A DNA stretch of 64,000 nucleotides, taken from Hyalella azteca. Its lineage: Eukaryota > Arthropoda > Malacostraca > Amphipoda > Hyalellidae. This document shows, one piece after another, positions 48,701-59,459 of this stretch. Below the pieces are notes generated by a model. The model was not told where the DNA came from. It saw only the letters and a list, made by a program, of their open reading frames with translations, and ran no database searches. Both the position numbers and the translations under genes were made by a program. Positions within the stretch are counted from its first letter, which is position 1, and each line of letters starts with the position of its first letter. The DNA lies in NCBI RefSeq assembly GCF_000764305.2, contig NW_025942403.1, forward strand, positions 558,001 through 622,000. The letters are read 5' to 3'.

Positions 48701-51331
48701 CTTCTTCGAAAGTAAATTTCAATTTTTGATCCAATAATTTTCTTCCAATTTTGCTATGCCTTAAAATCCCCCACTAAGAATTAAATGTTGGATCCAAGTA
48801 AAATCCAGAAAAGATAAGGGTCTATAAAGCTCGCCCGAACTCATATTATATATTTATGAGATTAGGCCGTAATAATGACAAAAGATTCACATTAAATAAA
48901 AGAGATAAACTTTTATGTGCTGCCTTTCCTGCAGGGCGAATGAAATATTTCTGTCTTCCCATTTTCTCGAACCCATTAATTTTTTCATAAATCCACGGAA
49001 TTTAGTCCCAGTATTTAAATAACTGCTGCAATTCCTTTAGTATGAACAGAGGTGATTCTAAAAAATATCCTAATATGATTCACAATGAAATCAATAAATA
49101 AAAAAATCTTTTGGCAATCGGGTTTTTTAACGAGTTGATTATTAATATAATATCACAAATCTGTTAACCTCATTTAGTGAGTATTCAGGCTAAAGGCCAA
49201 CTAACCTGAATGGGTTACTGCACCAAAAGTCGCAGTAATCGAGAGGTCTCTCCGGTACGTCCTCCAGTGATGGGTAAACATCGAAAGGCTTGCTCTTCTT
49301 ACAGCGGCTTTTGTAGAGGATCACCGACACCGTGAACAGGAAGAACAGCGCCAGGGTGATGGCTGTTCTTATACCCGTCCATACGTCGTACGTGGCGTAG
49401 AATTCCTTATCAAGACGTTAATTGTTGAATTATTCAATGTTGTGAACAAAATTTATTAATGAGATATACTTTTTTTTAGGTATACAAAATTTAATAATGC
49501 GGTCCATACGTCGTACGTAGTGTGGAATTCCTTATCAAGACATTTATCATTGAATTGTGCAATGTTGTTAACAAAACTTATTAATGAGGTAAGAGAAAAA
49601 AAATTTATTCTGATGACCAGAAACTGTCAACTTATGTGATGACTTTCCTAGGACTGTGAAATAATCATATGAATCATGTTATGATTGCTGGCGAAATAAT
49701 GGGAAAACTAGCCATTGATAGAAATTTTGTTATGTTCTTAAATTACCAATAAAATTAAATGCATACATGAACATTACGTGAAGATATTAACCATTGAACA
49801 TACGAAACATATGTGGCCTCATGTTTTGCTCAGCTCATTAGCTTGCGTTCAAAATTAATGCTCATAACCCTTTGTGCTGGGGCACGGAGTCGTGCCTAAG
49901 AGGCTGAGACTATGGCTACGCCATCGACTTTATCTTCGTCGTTAATTAAAAATAATTTCGGAGACAAGTAAGGAACAGAGTTCCCGCTTGGCTTTACATG
50001 TTCGTTTGCTCGACGCCAATCTCCAATAAAGTCAGGGCGCGAAGGCGCCTATAATTCTTCGTTGAACATTCTCCTTCAATTGACTTAGTGAATGTCACAT
50101 TTGGGACTTGGAATACACAAGAAAAATAAAACTCATCAATATAATCGACTACTCTTAATATCTCATAGTATCCGGGTTGTTTAGTCAATAAAGAATACTA
50201 TCTACGTACTAAAATAACTTCCTAATCTATTTTAGATTTATTGTTCAATATTGAATTATGTATAATTTTGGGCGCTGGAATTAGTAAGGCAGAGTCAAAG
50301 TATGTCAACTAATCCTGCATCTTTGATTACGGGACAATCCGTCATTTTTAACTAATGCAATGTAGGTTAAATAAAACTTGAATACGGCATAGTAGTAAAG
50401 ATACAATAATACGGCACAATAATAATCACAGCCTAAAATACGACTATTATTTATAATTTTTACCTGAAGCTCCCGCTGCTTGTCGGTGAGCGCCTCCCCC
50501 ACGCCGGTCCCTGCGTCGTGTCCTGCGATCACAAGCAGCGCTCAGTTCCATGAATGATTGCATTAATGATTGCATGAATGATTACATTCATGCTCAGTTA
50601 CATGAATGATTGCATTCATGCTGGTCGTGCTCAGTTGCATGAATGATTGCATTAATGATTGCATTAATGATTGCATTCATGCTGGTCGTGCTCAGTTGCA
50701 TGAATGATTGCATTAATGATTGCATGAATGATTGCATTAATGATTGCATGAATGATTGCATTCATGCTGGTCATACTCAGATTGCATTAATGAAGCGTGG
50801 AGATAAACGCTCGTCAGAAGCACGAGATAACACTGAGATGACGTTCCTGGTATAACAATTAGGAAAACTCTGATGAACTAATTGGTTTTTGCTTGTGATT
50901 GATTGTGCTGCTGCAATTGAGCTTGATTGTGCTGCTGAAATGTTGTTGTAATGTTATGAAATACTCGTGGAGAACTCAAGATATTGATTGCCAGTTACTA
51001 GAGTTATTCATTGAAAAGTATTAAGCATTATGGAATATGATGAAACTAACTTGAGGATACAATATTAAGTACAGTTTTTTGTCAGCCGTATTTGGGTAGC
51101 AACAGCAGCAATGTAATACCGTTCTCTTAGAAACTCATATTGTCGACTCAATTAACTTTAGTATAAGAGATGAAGTTACACTTAAAGCATAATTTTATGG
51201 TTCAATTGTTATTAATAGATTATATTTAGTATTAGACTGACCTTGTTCAAGCAGCAGCTGCGGCAACATGGTGACGTTGCCAGGCACGTCGCCCCTCACT
51301 TCCATCTTGAAGGTCTGGCGACGTGAGCGCC
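44229..51331 (-). CDS. Single-pass membrane protein with long Ser/Pro-rich cytoplasmic tail (six exons, 5' partial)
   Basis: Spliced gene read on the minus strand: exons 51331-51242, 50522-50464, 49405-49206, 47560-47338, 46358-46238 and 45754-44229, the last ending in TGA. All introns are GT-AG and junction phases match (1, 0, 2, 0, 1), giving 738 residues without a stop. Residues 1-58 are a hydrophilic N-terminal segment with an N-glycosylation sequon (N18-V-T). Residues about 61-80 are one hydrophobic helix, followed by a basic stop-transfer stretch (K81 to K88), so the tail is predicted cytoplasmic. The tail has a Cys/aromatic patch near 105-115, a Ser-rich stretch at 200-225, a Pro-rich region at about 493-623, several R-x-x-S sites and three V/L-S-F...V-P motifs. 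I do not recognise the family. The initiator Met and any signal peptide must lie in an exon upstream of 51331 that I could not find. Splicing is inferred from sequence only. Confidence 0.85.
46238..46358 (-). CDS. Exon 5 of the membrane-protein gene
   Basis: 121-nt exon entered in phase 0 after a TAG acceptor (46361-46359) and left in phase 1 at a G/GTCTGA donor. It encodes 40 complete codons of tail, starting V-R-S-D-F-L and rich in Ser, Thr and Ala. The split Gly codon joins exactly to exon 6. A different frame is also open on this strand but does not fit the neighbouring phases. Confidence 0.8.
46548..46830. repeat. Intronic degenerate tandem repeats (about 62 bp, then 26 bp)
   Basis: Three copies of a roughly 62-bp unit start at about 46548, 46612 and 46673, sharing gtacatgac, tcaagtttggagt and atgttcta motifs. 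They are followed by two copies of a short unit containing gttatgaagataaac. All lie in the intron between exons 4 and 5. Confidence 0.6.
46910..47337 (-). repeat. Degenerate array built from the exon 4 / intron boundary
   Basis: Minus-strand intron sequence directly after the exon 4 donor contains repeated variants of CAGGATACC(A/T)GGTGAGT at 20-35 bp spacing, for example at 47312-47337, 47283-47300 and 47245-47262, decaying further into the intron. The second copy retains a full GGTGAGT. The open frame at 46950-47303 on the minus strand is a by-product of this repeat. Confidence 0.65.
47338..47560 (-). CDS. Exon 4 of the membrane-protein gene
   Basis: 223-nt exon preceded by a CAG acceptor (47563-47561) and followed by a consensus CAG/GTGAGT donor. 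It enters in phase 2, completing an AGT Ser codon with exon 3, and leaves in phase 0. It encodes 74 further residues of juxtamembrane tail containing basic, Gly-rich and Pro-rich stretches (for example A-P-L-P-P-R-G-S-V-G-S-Y). The open frame continues seven codons past the donor before a stop. Degenerate copies of its 3' boundary fill the start of the following intron. Confidence 0.82.
49206..49405 (-). CDS. Exon 3 (transmembrane exon) of the membrane-protein gene
   Basis: 200-nt exon, acceptor AAG at 49408-49406, donor CAG/GTTAGT. It is entered in phase 0 and left in phase 2. It encodes E-F-Y-A-T-Y-D-V-W, then a hydrophobic helix of about 20 residues (I-R-T-A-I-T-L-A-L-F-F-L-F-T-V-S-V-I-L-Y), then a basic cluster containing K-S-R-C-K-K-S-K. 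Under the positive-inside rule the C-terminal side is cytoplasmic. The exon ends in a segment with two Cys and several aromatics (D-Y-C-D-F-W-C). A truncated copy of its first 28 nt with the acceptor lies about 125 bp upstream. Confidence 0.85.
49502..49588 (-). repeat. Truncated duplicate of the exon 3 acceptor and first codons
   Basis: An 87-bp copy of 49377-49463 with about 15 differences. It carries an AAG/GAATTC acceptor and 28 nt equivalent to the start of exon 3, but with Y-to-H and A-to-T changes. It has no donor after the exon-like part. Reading on from this acceptor meets an in-frame stop about 16 codons after the exon-like part. It lies just upstream of the real exon in transcription order. 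Confidence 0.75.
50464..50522 (-). CDS. Exon 2 of the membrane-protein gene
   Basis: 59-nt exon, acceptor CAG (50525-50523) and donor CAG/GTAAAA. It enters in phase 1 and leaves in phase 0, matching both neighbours. It encodes the hydrophilic segment G-H-D-A-G-T-G-V-G-E-A-L-T-D-K-Q-R-E-L-Q, predicted extracytoplasmic. A minisatellite begins only 18 nt upstream of the acceptor. Confidence 0.78.
50540..50793. repeat. 12-bp-based minisatellite next to the exon 2 acceptor
   Basis: Alternating ATGAATGATTGC and ATTAATGATTGC units are grouped into higher-order blocks separated by a spacer containing ctggtcgtgctcagttgc. The array starts 18 nt from the exon 2 acceptor, so the branch-point region of that intron lies within it. 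The small plus-strand open frame here is repeat-derived. Confidence 0.85.
51242..51331 (-). CDS. Exon 1 of the reconstructed part of the membrane-protein gene
   Basis: 90-nt exon with a CAG acceptor (51334-51332) and a CAAG/GTCAGT donor, entered in phase 1 and left in phase 1. It encodes 29 full codons beginning R-S-R-R-Q-T-F-K-M and containing the N-V-T sequon. Because it has an acceptor, at least one more 5' exon is expected. I found none in the 12.7 kb of minus-strand sequence to the window end. The internal ATG codons could serve as starts only if the acceptor call is wrong. Confidence 0.75.
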
Positions 51332-52830
51332 CTGCAGCATCACGCTACGTAACGTAACTTCAGCTCCTTTTAATTCCGTCGCTTGCAATCACTTTTAGGA
51401 TTTTATATCCTCGTCACTCTAATAAACGCAGCTAATTTATTCCATGGAATGCAAACTGAAGTCATACATCAAAGCCATGCACTGGTGCATATATGTACAG
51501 CCCGTTCATGTCGGCACCCTGCTGCATATTGCGTAGTATGGTTTCACTTTATAAATTAAATTTATGCTGTTTCCATTGAACAAAAAATAAGATGATCAAT
51601 TTGATTAATAATAAATTTCAAGCACGGGTGTAGGACGCCTAATCAAGCAGATCTGGGATTAACGGTACATTTAACTTAACCACAATACATTTAATTAACT
51701 TAAGTTAAAATATCATAAATACATTTAATGTAGCAAATAATTCTAATAAAAAAGTTTTTCCGTATGAATATTATCCAGTTATCTTAAGTTCCATTCAACA
51801 TCTGAAAACAAATTACTTCCAGAATCATATTCGAAGGCAAGAAATATGAGGACACCATGACGCAAATTTAAAAGAAATTGCGATGCAACCTCATATCTCA
51901 ACTCACTAGCTAGCGTCTGTCATGGTAAGCAACTGAAATGAAACTGTCATGAACTGGCAACTAAAAACGTGACGCTAGACCATCGAGCATTTATTTTACC
52001 TTCTTGCTTCTGAGTGCATGGCGAGCGTCTGGCAATTTGATCGAGCATTCGACTTAATTACTGGTTTGGTTTTAGTTTCACTGAAATATTATAGCAGGTT
52101 TTCAATGATATTGAATGACGGTTGTTAATGTCAGAGTAGAATAAGATCCAATAAATTTTATTCGTAACATTTTTGTATTTTTTCTATTATTGCTTGCCAT
52201 CTTCCCAATTTCCAAATTTGTGAACTTTGCAACAAGCAGCAACTAAAGTGCTCATAACTTTCCCAGATGAGAAATAATTATTCCTTTGTTGCATGATTTA
52301 ATCGATCTTCTAAAGCCACAGCTTAGGACAAAATGGTAATTGATTGCGATTACTATCCCGCCCAAATATCAACCAGAAAAATGTATATATATATATATAC
52401 TGTATATATGTATACACACACAAGAAGACTCGTAGCAGCTGTATACACATGCCTTTAAATGGTTTATATGGCTACATAGTTGCAAGCAAGTATATGGTAG
52501 TCATTCTTAGAACACAGTAAAAAGCTAAACACAGGTTCATCAAGAGGAAAAAGTTGCTGTAGTGTAAAATTTCCGTGGGAGCTCATCAAATCAATAACCT
52601 GAACTCATCAAATACTTTAATTTTAGATTAGTTATATATTTTGAGATTTACTATAGCACTTCGCGCCTGTATTTCACGTTTATTACATGTTTTCATTGCT
52701 ACGTTTTCATCTTCTGTTCAAAAAGTCGCTAATTATATAACCATCCAATTGATTATCTATGCAAAAATCCATCCAGCAAAAATTATCTATGAAATTATTA
52801 AGGTCATTAATATTCCCGCACCAATTCGTA
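51332..52830. other. No supported exon
   Basis: Expected to hold upstream exons or the intron of the membrane-protein gene, but no open segment with acceptor, donor and matching phase was found. A TA/CA microsatellite lies at 52381-52422. Confidence 0.4.
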
Positions 52831-52879
52831 GACCCAGGCATTGCCAGCGCAGTGGAGGGAAATTTCATCCCATATCCCT

Positions 52880-53135
52880 TAAGATTTCCTGAGGATTTGG
52901 GATCCTCCAAGCCGTTGTTGTTCCTCAGGCGCCGGGAAAATCGATGCGTAAAGCAGACTTGGGACGAGCAAGTCGACGAGCGTGGACGCTGCGACATTTG
53001 CCGACAACTTTCTGGAGGTCTTTGATGGCAAGTTCTTGCCCTCAGAAAGCTCATGTCACTCATCGAGCAAATCCGTGTTCCAAGTGTCACTGGTTGAAAT
53101 TCTGAAGAATTTCGTGGTTGGTTCTTTTATTTTAT
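52880..53135. other. G+C-richer segment with protein-like frames on both strands
   Basis: Plus strand: S-T-S-V-D-A-A-T-F-A-D-N-F-L-E-V-F-D-G-K, then V-S-L-V-E-I-L-K-N-F-V-V. Minus strand: N-V-A-A-S-T-L-V-D-L-L-V-P-S-L-L-Y-A-S-I. Both are short and end at stops. Only one can be real, and I cannot tell which. It could be an exon or a mobile-element relic. Confidence 0.3.
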
Positions 53136-53784
53136 AATTTGTCTTCCGTTTGAGTTTTGGTTGCTGCTAATAATGCCTTCACTACACTTAACCATTGATA
53201 ATTTTATCCCTAATCCTGCCCCTTCATGATTAAAATAGAAAATTTAATGCTTAACATCTTTCCATACCTTGCTGAAATTTTATCAAAATTTGAATTTATC
53301 CCCAAATATTCATCTAATGATCTTTCTGTTAATTTTCCGAGCAGTGTTGCTGTTTAGATTCGGGCTAGCATCTCTTCAGTTAGTTAGTTCAGTTTCTCAA
53401 TTTTCCACAAAGTCTATCAATTAAAATTGTTTTAATAATAAATCATATTATTGTCTTTAGCTTTGGGGACGTTCCGTAGTGAAATTATAAGATTTGTTTG
53501 TACTATTTTTGATATTTTTAATTTGCGCGCTAAAACTAAATGAACACCGTAAACGAAGACATACCCGTAAGACTCACTAACGTTTGCTCTTTAAAAATCA
53601 TTTAACTTTTAGAATAATCTAACAATATTTAAGCGATTTTTGTGTTGTAAACATCATGACGCAAAAAAAATAAAATAAGAATGCAAACTTCATTGATCAG
53701 CTAAAGAATGCAAGACTGCTCGCGAGCTAATCAGCAGAGTGCCTGTCACCGTCGCACTCGAGGTTTAGCTTCACCGTCAGCGCG

Positions 53785-54135
53785 CAGCCTGTCGTGTCTC
53801 AGCTTCAAAGACTGCACGCAGCTTGTAACGGTACAGCTTGTCCCGGCTCAGCTTCACAGGCAGCGAGCTGCTTGTCGTGTCTCAGCTTCAAAAACTACGT
53901 GCATCTTGTCGTGTCTCAGCTTCAAAAACTATGAGCAGCTTGTCAAGGCTCAGCTTCTAAGACTACGCACAGGCACAGCTTGTCAAGGCTCAGCTTCAAA
54001 GACGCTGCGTTTGTCGCGTCTCAGCTCCAAAGACTGTTCGCGCTTGTCGCGGCTGATCAGCTTCAAACACTACGCGTAGATTATATAAAATAATAACTCC
54101 AATTCATAGGCAGCACGTATTTTGTCGCGGCTCGG
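53785..54135. repeat. Degenerate tandem repeat with core gtctcagcttcaaa
   Basis: About eight diverged copies of a 35-45-bp unit with cttgtc(g/a)(t/c/a)g(t/g)ctcagctt(c)(a)aa(a)gact. The 123-codon frame at 53708-54079 follows from the repeat (S-C-L-S-F-K motifs) and is not called a gene. Confidence 0.75.
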
Positions 54136-54139
54136 CTAC

Positions 54140-55780
54140 TAAATGCATGCCTGGTTTTTTCGAGAAGGTTTATATTAATCTGTCCATCGACGGTCGCTAT
54201 TTTCCTCGTACATTCATACATAGACTAAATTGAACAATTTCGTGATATAAGTTTGTGAACATAAGTAATGTATATTCAACGGAAAGGTCAGACTCTAAAA
54301 TCAAAGCGACAGTAACAATAAAGTTACATATAGCAACTGTTGTACCGTTTTGAAAATTGAATACAATTGTAAAACCTTTCAGCAACTTAGAATGTGTTTA
54401 CACGGACGCCAGCAAATCATTTTTGTAATTTCGAGATGAAGTGGAAAAAAATTAGCATTTGTCTCACTGCAGGCAGGCTGTCCGATTGATATATTCGCGC
54501 TGCTTTCATAGCTGCTCTACGTGCGTACGAGGGCAACAAAAATTTTAAGCAGTGTACAAATTTTGGACACTGAAAAAACGTTGTTTTCTGTGCGCGAGAA
54601 GCAGAAAAGGCAATAAATAATAGCGGGAAACTTTAGTTTGCAACACTTGCTGATGTAATGATATAATTTTAAAATATTATACGGCAATATTAGCAAAACT
54701 TAACATCTTTATATCCAATTAAGTCACTTAGAGGAACTATTTTGCTCATGAATCCAGTTGCTGGAAATCGGGTTTATGATAGAAAGATACTGTTCGATTT
54801 TTTTAACTTTGGTCTTTTCATCTCATGATACTGAGAAATTAAACACTTTTTAAGCACTTTTTCAAACATACCGAAAATAAACACTTCGGATCTTTTATTG
54901 ATTTGTATTTTGCAGATTTTTTATTGTTATGAGCATTATAGTATAAGTCTGTAAATACGAGTAGTACGTCAATATCAAAAGTAACAACATTACTGTAAAC
55001 ATTTGAAGAGTAATGAATGCTCCCACGTGCAATAAATGCATTCACAATTATTGGCTTCAAGTTTTTCGTAAAGTTGAAATATTCATGCCATGTCTTCAGA
55101 ATATCTGCAGTTGAATAACGCTCGTCAACGTCCGTTCATTGAACCAGCGGCGCACGCAGACGCGCGTTGATTCAATTTGTTTTGTTATGTGCCAAGAAAC
55201 AAGATTTTGAATCTCTTTATTCCATATTTTGGCTCACAAAATAGGTCAAGTGATTTGTACCTGCCATCGCATCAAAAATGCAACTCCTGCAATAATACTT
55301 AATTCTAAGTTGTGTACATTTTAGTCTATAAAGAGTAATACTAAAGAAGATTAAATTTTAAAAAATATATATGAACCCCATCGAGTCTGTCCGAAAAATT
55401 TATGATCCATACTTTTTGCAAAAATGGATCCTGAAAATTTTTATACCCGGGTATAATTCTTTGAAACCAAGAACCATTTAGATTCAACTTTAAAATCAAC
55501 CAAATTGATTCTCTTTTTTTCAGATACAATTTACATTTTTTGTTCTTTTCCAACCCGGAATATACATAATATTGAATAATTTGCGACTTTTATTTTTTGT
55601 CCAAGTGGATTGAATGGAACTCCGCAGTCCAGTATCCTCGTTAAGGAAGATTTAAGATCACTTCGTCTAAATTTCCTTGTCTTAATTGCCTTGGAGTGCT
55701 GATGGGTGAGATTACAGTGAAGAGCTGAACGCAGATGACCTAAAATTCTTGCGCTCCTCGGTGTCTTTTTATGAGCGATG
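54140..55780. other. No supported gene
   Basis: AT-rich with only short frames. The minus frame 55531-55827 has no domain and overlaps the next repeat. Confidence 0.4.
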
Positions 55781-55785
55781 TTAAA

Positions 55786-56150
55786 GAACGGGAGGTTGAA
55801 TGGTGACGCTGCGGGAGTTGTTTTCATTGGAAAGACAATTCGTGTTTTTTAAGATGAATGAAAGTCTCAATTTTGAGGAGCGGAAGACTGAATGATCAGG
55901 CTGCAGGATTTGTCTCCATTGGAAAGACAATTCATGATTTGTAAGACGAATGAAAGAGTCTCAAGTTTGAAGAACGGGAGGCTGAATGGCTAGGTTTCTG
56001 GAGTTACTTTAAGCTGAAAAACAAGGCATGATTTGTAAGACGAATGAACGAGTCTCAAGTTTGAATAATGGGAGGCTAAAGGGTCAGACTTCGGGTGTTG
56101 TCTTCATTGCAAAGACAAGTCGCGGTTTGCAAGACATATTAACGGGCCTA
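55786..56150. repeat. Degenerate tandem repeat, about 91-95 bp, four copies
   Basis: Copies start at about 55786, 55877, 55972 and 56066 with ga(a/g)cgg(g/a)ag(g)ctgaatgg, then ttgt(t/c)t(t/c)cattggaaagacaa and gatttgtaagacgaatga(a/c)(a/c)gagtctcaagttt. Confidence 0.8.
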
Positions 56151-56659
56151 TTGCTTACTCGGAATAGGAACAATTATTGGAAGAGCCAAAAACAGATGAT
56201 TTTAGGAACTACATAGAAGCAATCTCCTAATCCTAAATTACAGTGTATAACGAGGATACTAAAATTCAATTTCTCTCAACAGTTTTTATGGCCCAAATGC
56301 ATCTGAGCATAATTACAAATTTATTATTTATAAATTGCTGTCATGAAACTTCTCTTCAAAATTTGAAGAGAATAAGACATACATCCATGAGGGCTTGGTT
56401 CCCTGAAACCTTGTAATTAGGATCACTGAATGCACGAATTTTATAGTTCTTCATGAATATACGGTACGACATCAGGTACTATAGTAATTTCTGAATTTAA
56501 TTATAATCACAATTTCTGTGCTGAATGCGAAAATAGCCAAAACAACAATTAGGAAAGAAGTGCTGCGTTGCCGCTGGGATTATGGCGAGCCGTCGAGTTG
56601 TGGTCGTAAATACAGAAACTAGGCACCGAGGCGGCGAAGGACAGAGCGAGGCTCTCAAT

Positions 56660-56803
56660 ATGTTCTCCCTCACTCCATTTACCCTCTTTCTTATCCTTGC
56701 TTATTTTTCCTCTCACGCACTCCAGATCGATCCAGGCTGGACGAGTGAGGCGAAAGCTCAAGTTAGTTTTGCTTGCAACAATGCGGCTACAGGTTGCTAC
56801 TAG
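56660..56803 (+). CDS. Candidate 47-residue secreted peptide
   Basis: An ATG-initiated frame, M-F-S-L-T-P-F-T-L-F-L-I-L-A-Y-F-S-S-H-A, looks like a signal peptide with a cleavage site after S-H-A. A 27-residue mature part with two Cys follows. An upstream ATG in the same frame (56582) would bury the signal. The same DNA is a pyrimidine-rich tract ending in CAG (56725), so it could equally be an intron-exon boundary, and the resemblance may be chance. Confidence 0.2.
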   Translation: MFSLTPFTLFLILAYFSSHALQIDPGWTSEAKAQVSFACNNAATGCY

Positions 56804-56829
56804 AGAGCAGTCACAGGAGGATGCCACTT

Positions 56830-59350
56830 GAAGCAGATTCTTATGATTGATTCATCACATCAAAAACGATTCATCACCTCAAATTTATTATCTAGTGCTC
56901 ACAAAATATTTTTATGCGATAGTTTGAAAGAGAAACCAATAACCTAATTGCGAATTTGTTGGCAAAAACTCAATCATGTATGGTAAATATAACAAATAAA
57001 AAAATGTGGAAAAGATTGGCTGGTGAAGGGTCAACACAATTGACCCTCACAGTTGATCTCCACAGGCTGCAAGCATTCATAGTGAGGAATGCATGAAAAG
57101 CTCAAAACGGGTCTCTGATCCCTCTTATTGCCAGCCTAAGAATCCTAAAATGGTTATGCTCACCGTCCTGTACCACGCCACTTACAACTGATCGTGCCAT
57201 CCAAGTCTTGTTACATAGAAGAGGAATTTTGTTTGTGTCTACTACATTCCTCAAATTCAACCTCTGCCCTGAGTAAGATAATGTGAGGTGAATATTTGCT
57301 ACTAGCTGAAAACTAGATACGAATTTGAGTTCGTTGTTTGGTCTCTCCGAACTTTGTGAAAGTGATCCAATGACGGAAAGTTAATAATCATCACCTAAGA
57401 TACACAAAGAAGTATATTGGATGCAGAGAGTTATGTCTACATTTGATAAGGGTAAAACGCACACTGCTATTCGAGTTGATACACGCAAGCTTCTGTAAAT
57501 AAATCACGGTTCCGACTGGCGTTTTCTGGACAAACGCAATACAAAATCATTGACATTCTAGAAAATCCAACAATCCTACTCAACACTGGGGGAATTGCAT
57601 TTTCAAGCGCAACGTGAGCATTGCGTCTGCAAATAATTGCATTAAAAGAAAACCTGGGCCGCTCTACCGCAAAATCTGGAAAAGAAAATCTGGACCACAT
57701 ATGTACCGTCCTTAGAGCCTTGCAGCTGAGTGATGCATCTAGTTAATGTCGCTTTTGTGGACATAAAATTCATCAAACCAGGAGGATGGTAGAGAAGCAA
57801 GGCTGCATGCAAGCTAAGCCATCAATGGCCGGGAGGATGGCAGAGGAGCAAGGTCGTATGAGAGTTAGGGTCGTCTATTGAAGGCTTCAAAGAAGCAGCG
57901 ATTCGTCAGATCCCTTTACGGCCAACGGGGTCGCTGCCGCTTAGATAAGGGATGCCCTTTGCAGGTAGTGACTTTTGAAAGCCAAAAATTCGCGACCAAT
58001 CTTTAATGGGAACTGACATGAGCCTTCATGCTATGTTTCTGCAATGCAAAACTGGATCTCAAAACAACCAACTCGTTTACAAGCTGGCATGAAGATAATA
58101 TAATTGCAACGTTCTTTAGTAATCTACATACTTTTTTCATCTTCTTCGTGAATCGAATTTGAAAAGGTCGATATCATTATATGATCCTCAACGGAAAATC
58201 ACAAAACAAATAAGAAGGCAGATCAGGTAGACTGAAAAAAATAATTTGTCCCTCCCCGAAATTAATATCAATAAAAATCATGGCACGAATTATGCGGTCC
58301 TCGTGGATCATGTCACGAATTGTACTGTCCTCGTGAGTTTCTAAAATAGATGAGTATCAAGTCTGCCATATTTCAATACAAGAACTGTACGGGTATTAGA
58401 CACTGGATTGAATTATGGAACTATACTCTGTATTTCAAGCAAATCCATATACTAAAGCATCTATCGCGAAAAATGGCGATCCTCTAATATTGTTCTTTTT
58501 ACTGTTTTCATTGTGTTTATTTTTCATCGCTGCCATTAAAGTGATTATGGCCGCTTCATCAGAAAAGTCCTACGTGAGGAGTTTATTATAATTCTTAAAC
58601 ACGTCTCATGCATAGCTAACCCCGAAAAATAGCTTCTCAAAACTAAGTTACTTCAGTTCATAAAATCAATCTGGTTTTACGGTAATAACTCTTAAAGATA
58701 CAACCAGCATAGTTCAAATCCGAGGAAGCTCGTCGTTCTTTCCACTCTAATGGAAAAATATACGTGCTGTCATGGTCCTCTCGCCGTATCATTCTCAACT
58801 CGCTTGATACTTTCAAATTGCCAATACTCGACCTCGTATCTTTTTCCCTTGCTCAAAGCGACCTCATTGATTATCCCGCTAACTTCCAAGCCAGTGCCCC
58901 ACAGCAAACTTTTTCACCGAAAAGCCAATTCAATCCGCGTTTTTATGGAGCGTGATTCCAGGATCTCTATTTTTAAGGGTCGTTGAGTGTTCACTCGTTT
59001 TCCTCGCTTCCATGGCGATCGAATAACACAGTTTCTAGAGAATCGCATCCTAAATCTTCGATTTGAAAAGAAAATTGGCTCAATGGACAAGCTCGGGCAT
59101 TTTTTCTGGGCCTTGTGGAAGAAATGCGCTTGGCACAAGCGGGTGGAGACAGCGCACCGCAGCTAATTCTCGTATATTGAATCATCAAATGTGGTGGAGA
59201 GTAAAACAAGTACATGTACAAAGAGTAAAATGACATTACAGCACATACTGTTTATAAAATGAATACGTCACTATGAATATGTATCAAAAAGTTAATCGCA
59301 CACTTTTTCTTACTGATTATATCCTACCTACACACCACCTGATTATATCT
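56830..59350. other. No supported gene apart from the small repeats
   Basis: Mixed sequence. A two-copy 32-bp repeat (g(g/t)cacgaatt...gtcctcgtg) lies at 58278-58336. The opposed frames at 58750-59236 show no domain. Confidence 0.4.
57779..57865. repeat. Two-copy 53-bp repeat
   Basis: gggaggatgg(t/c)agag(a/g)agcaaggt(c)g(c)at is present at about 57781 and 57834 with aligned flanks. Confidence 0.6.
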
Positions 59351-59459
59351 CTCCTTGCCCATTATCGTTATCATTTCAACTCAGCAGATAATCAAGAATA
59401 TTTTATTCGACTACAACCGACAAACAAACTCAGCTGAAAATTCCTCAATAATTTGGTAT

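Noticed and set aside
53708..54079. Cys/Ser-rich 123-codon protein
   Set aside because: Produced by the degenerate gtctcagcttcaaa repeat.
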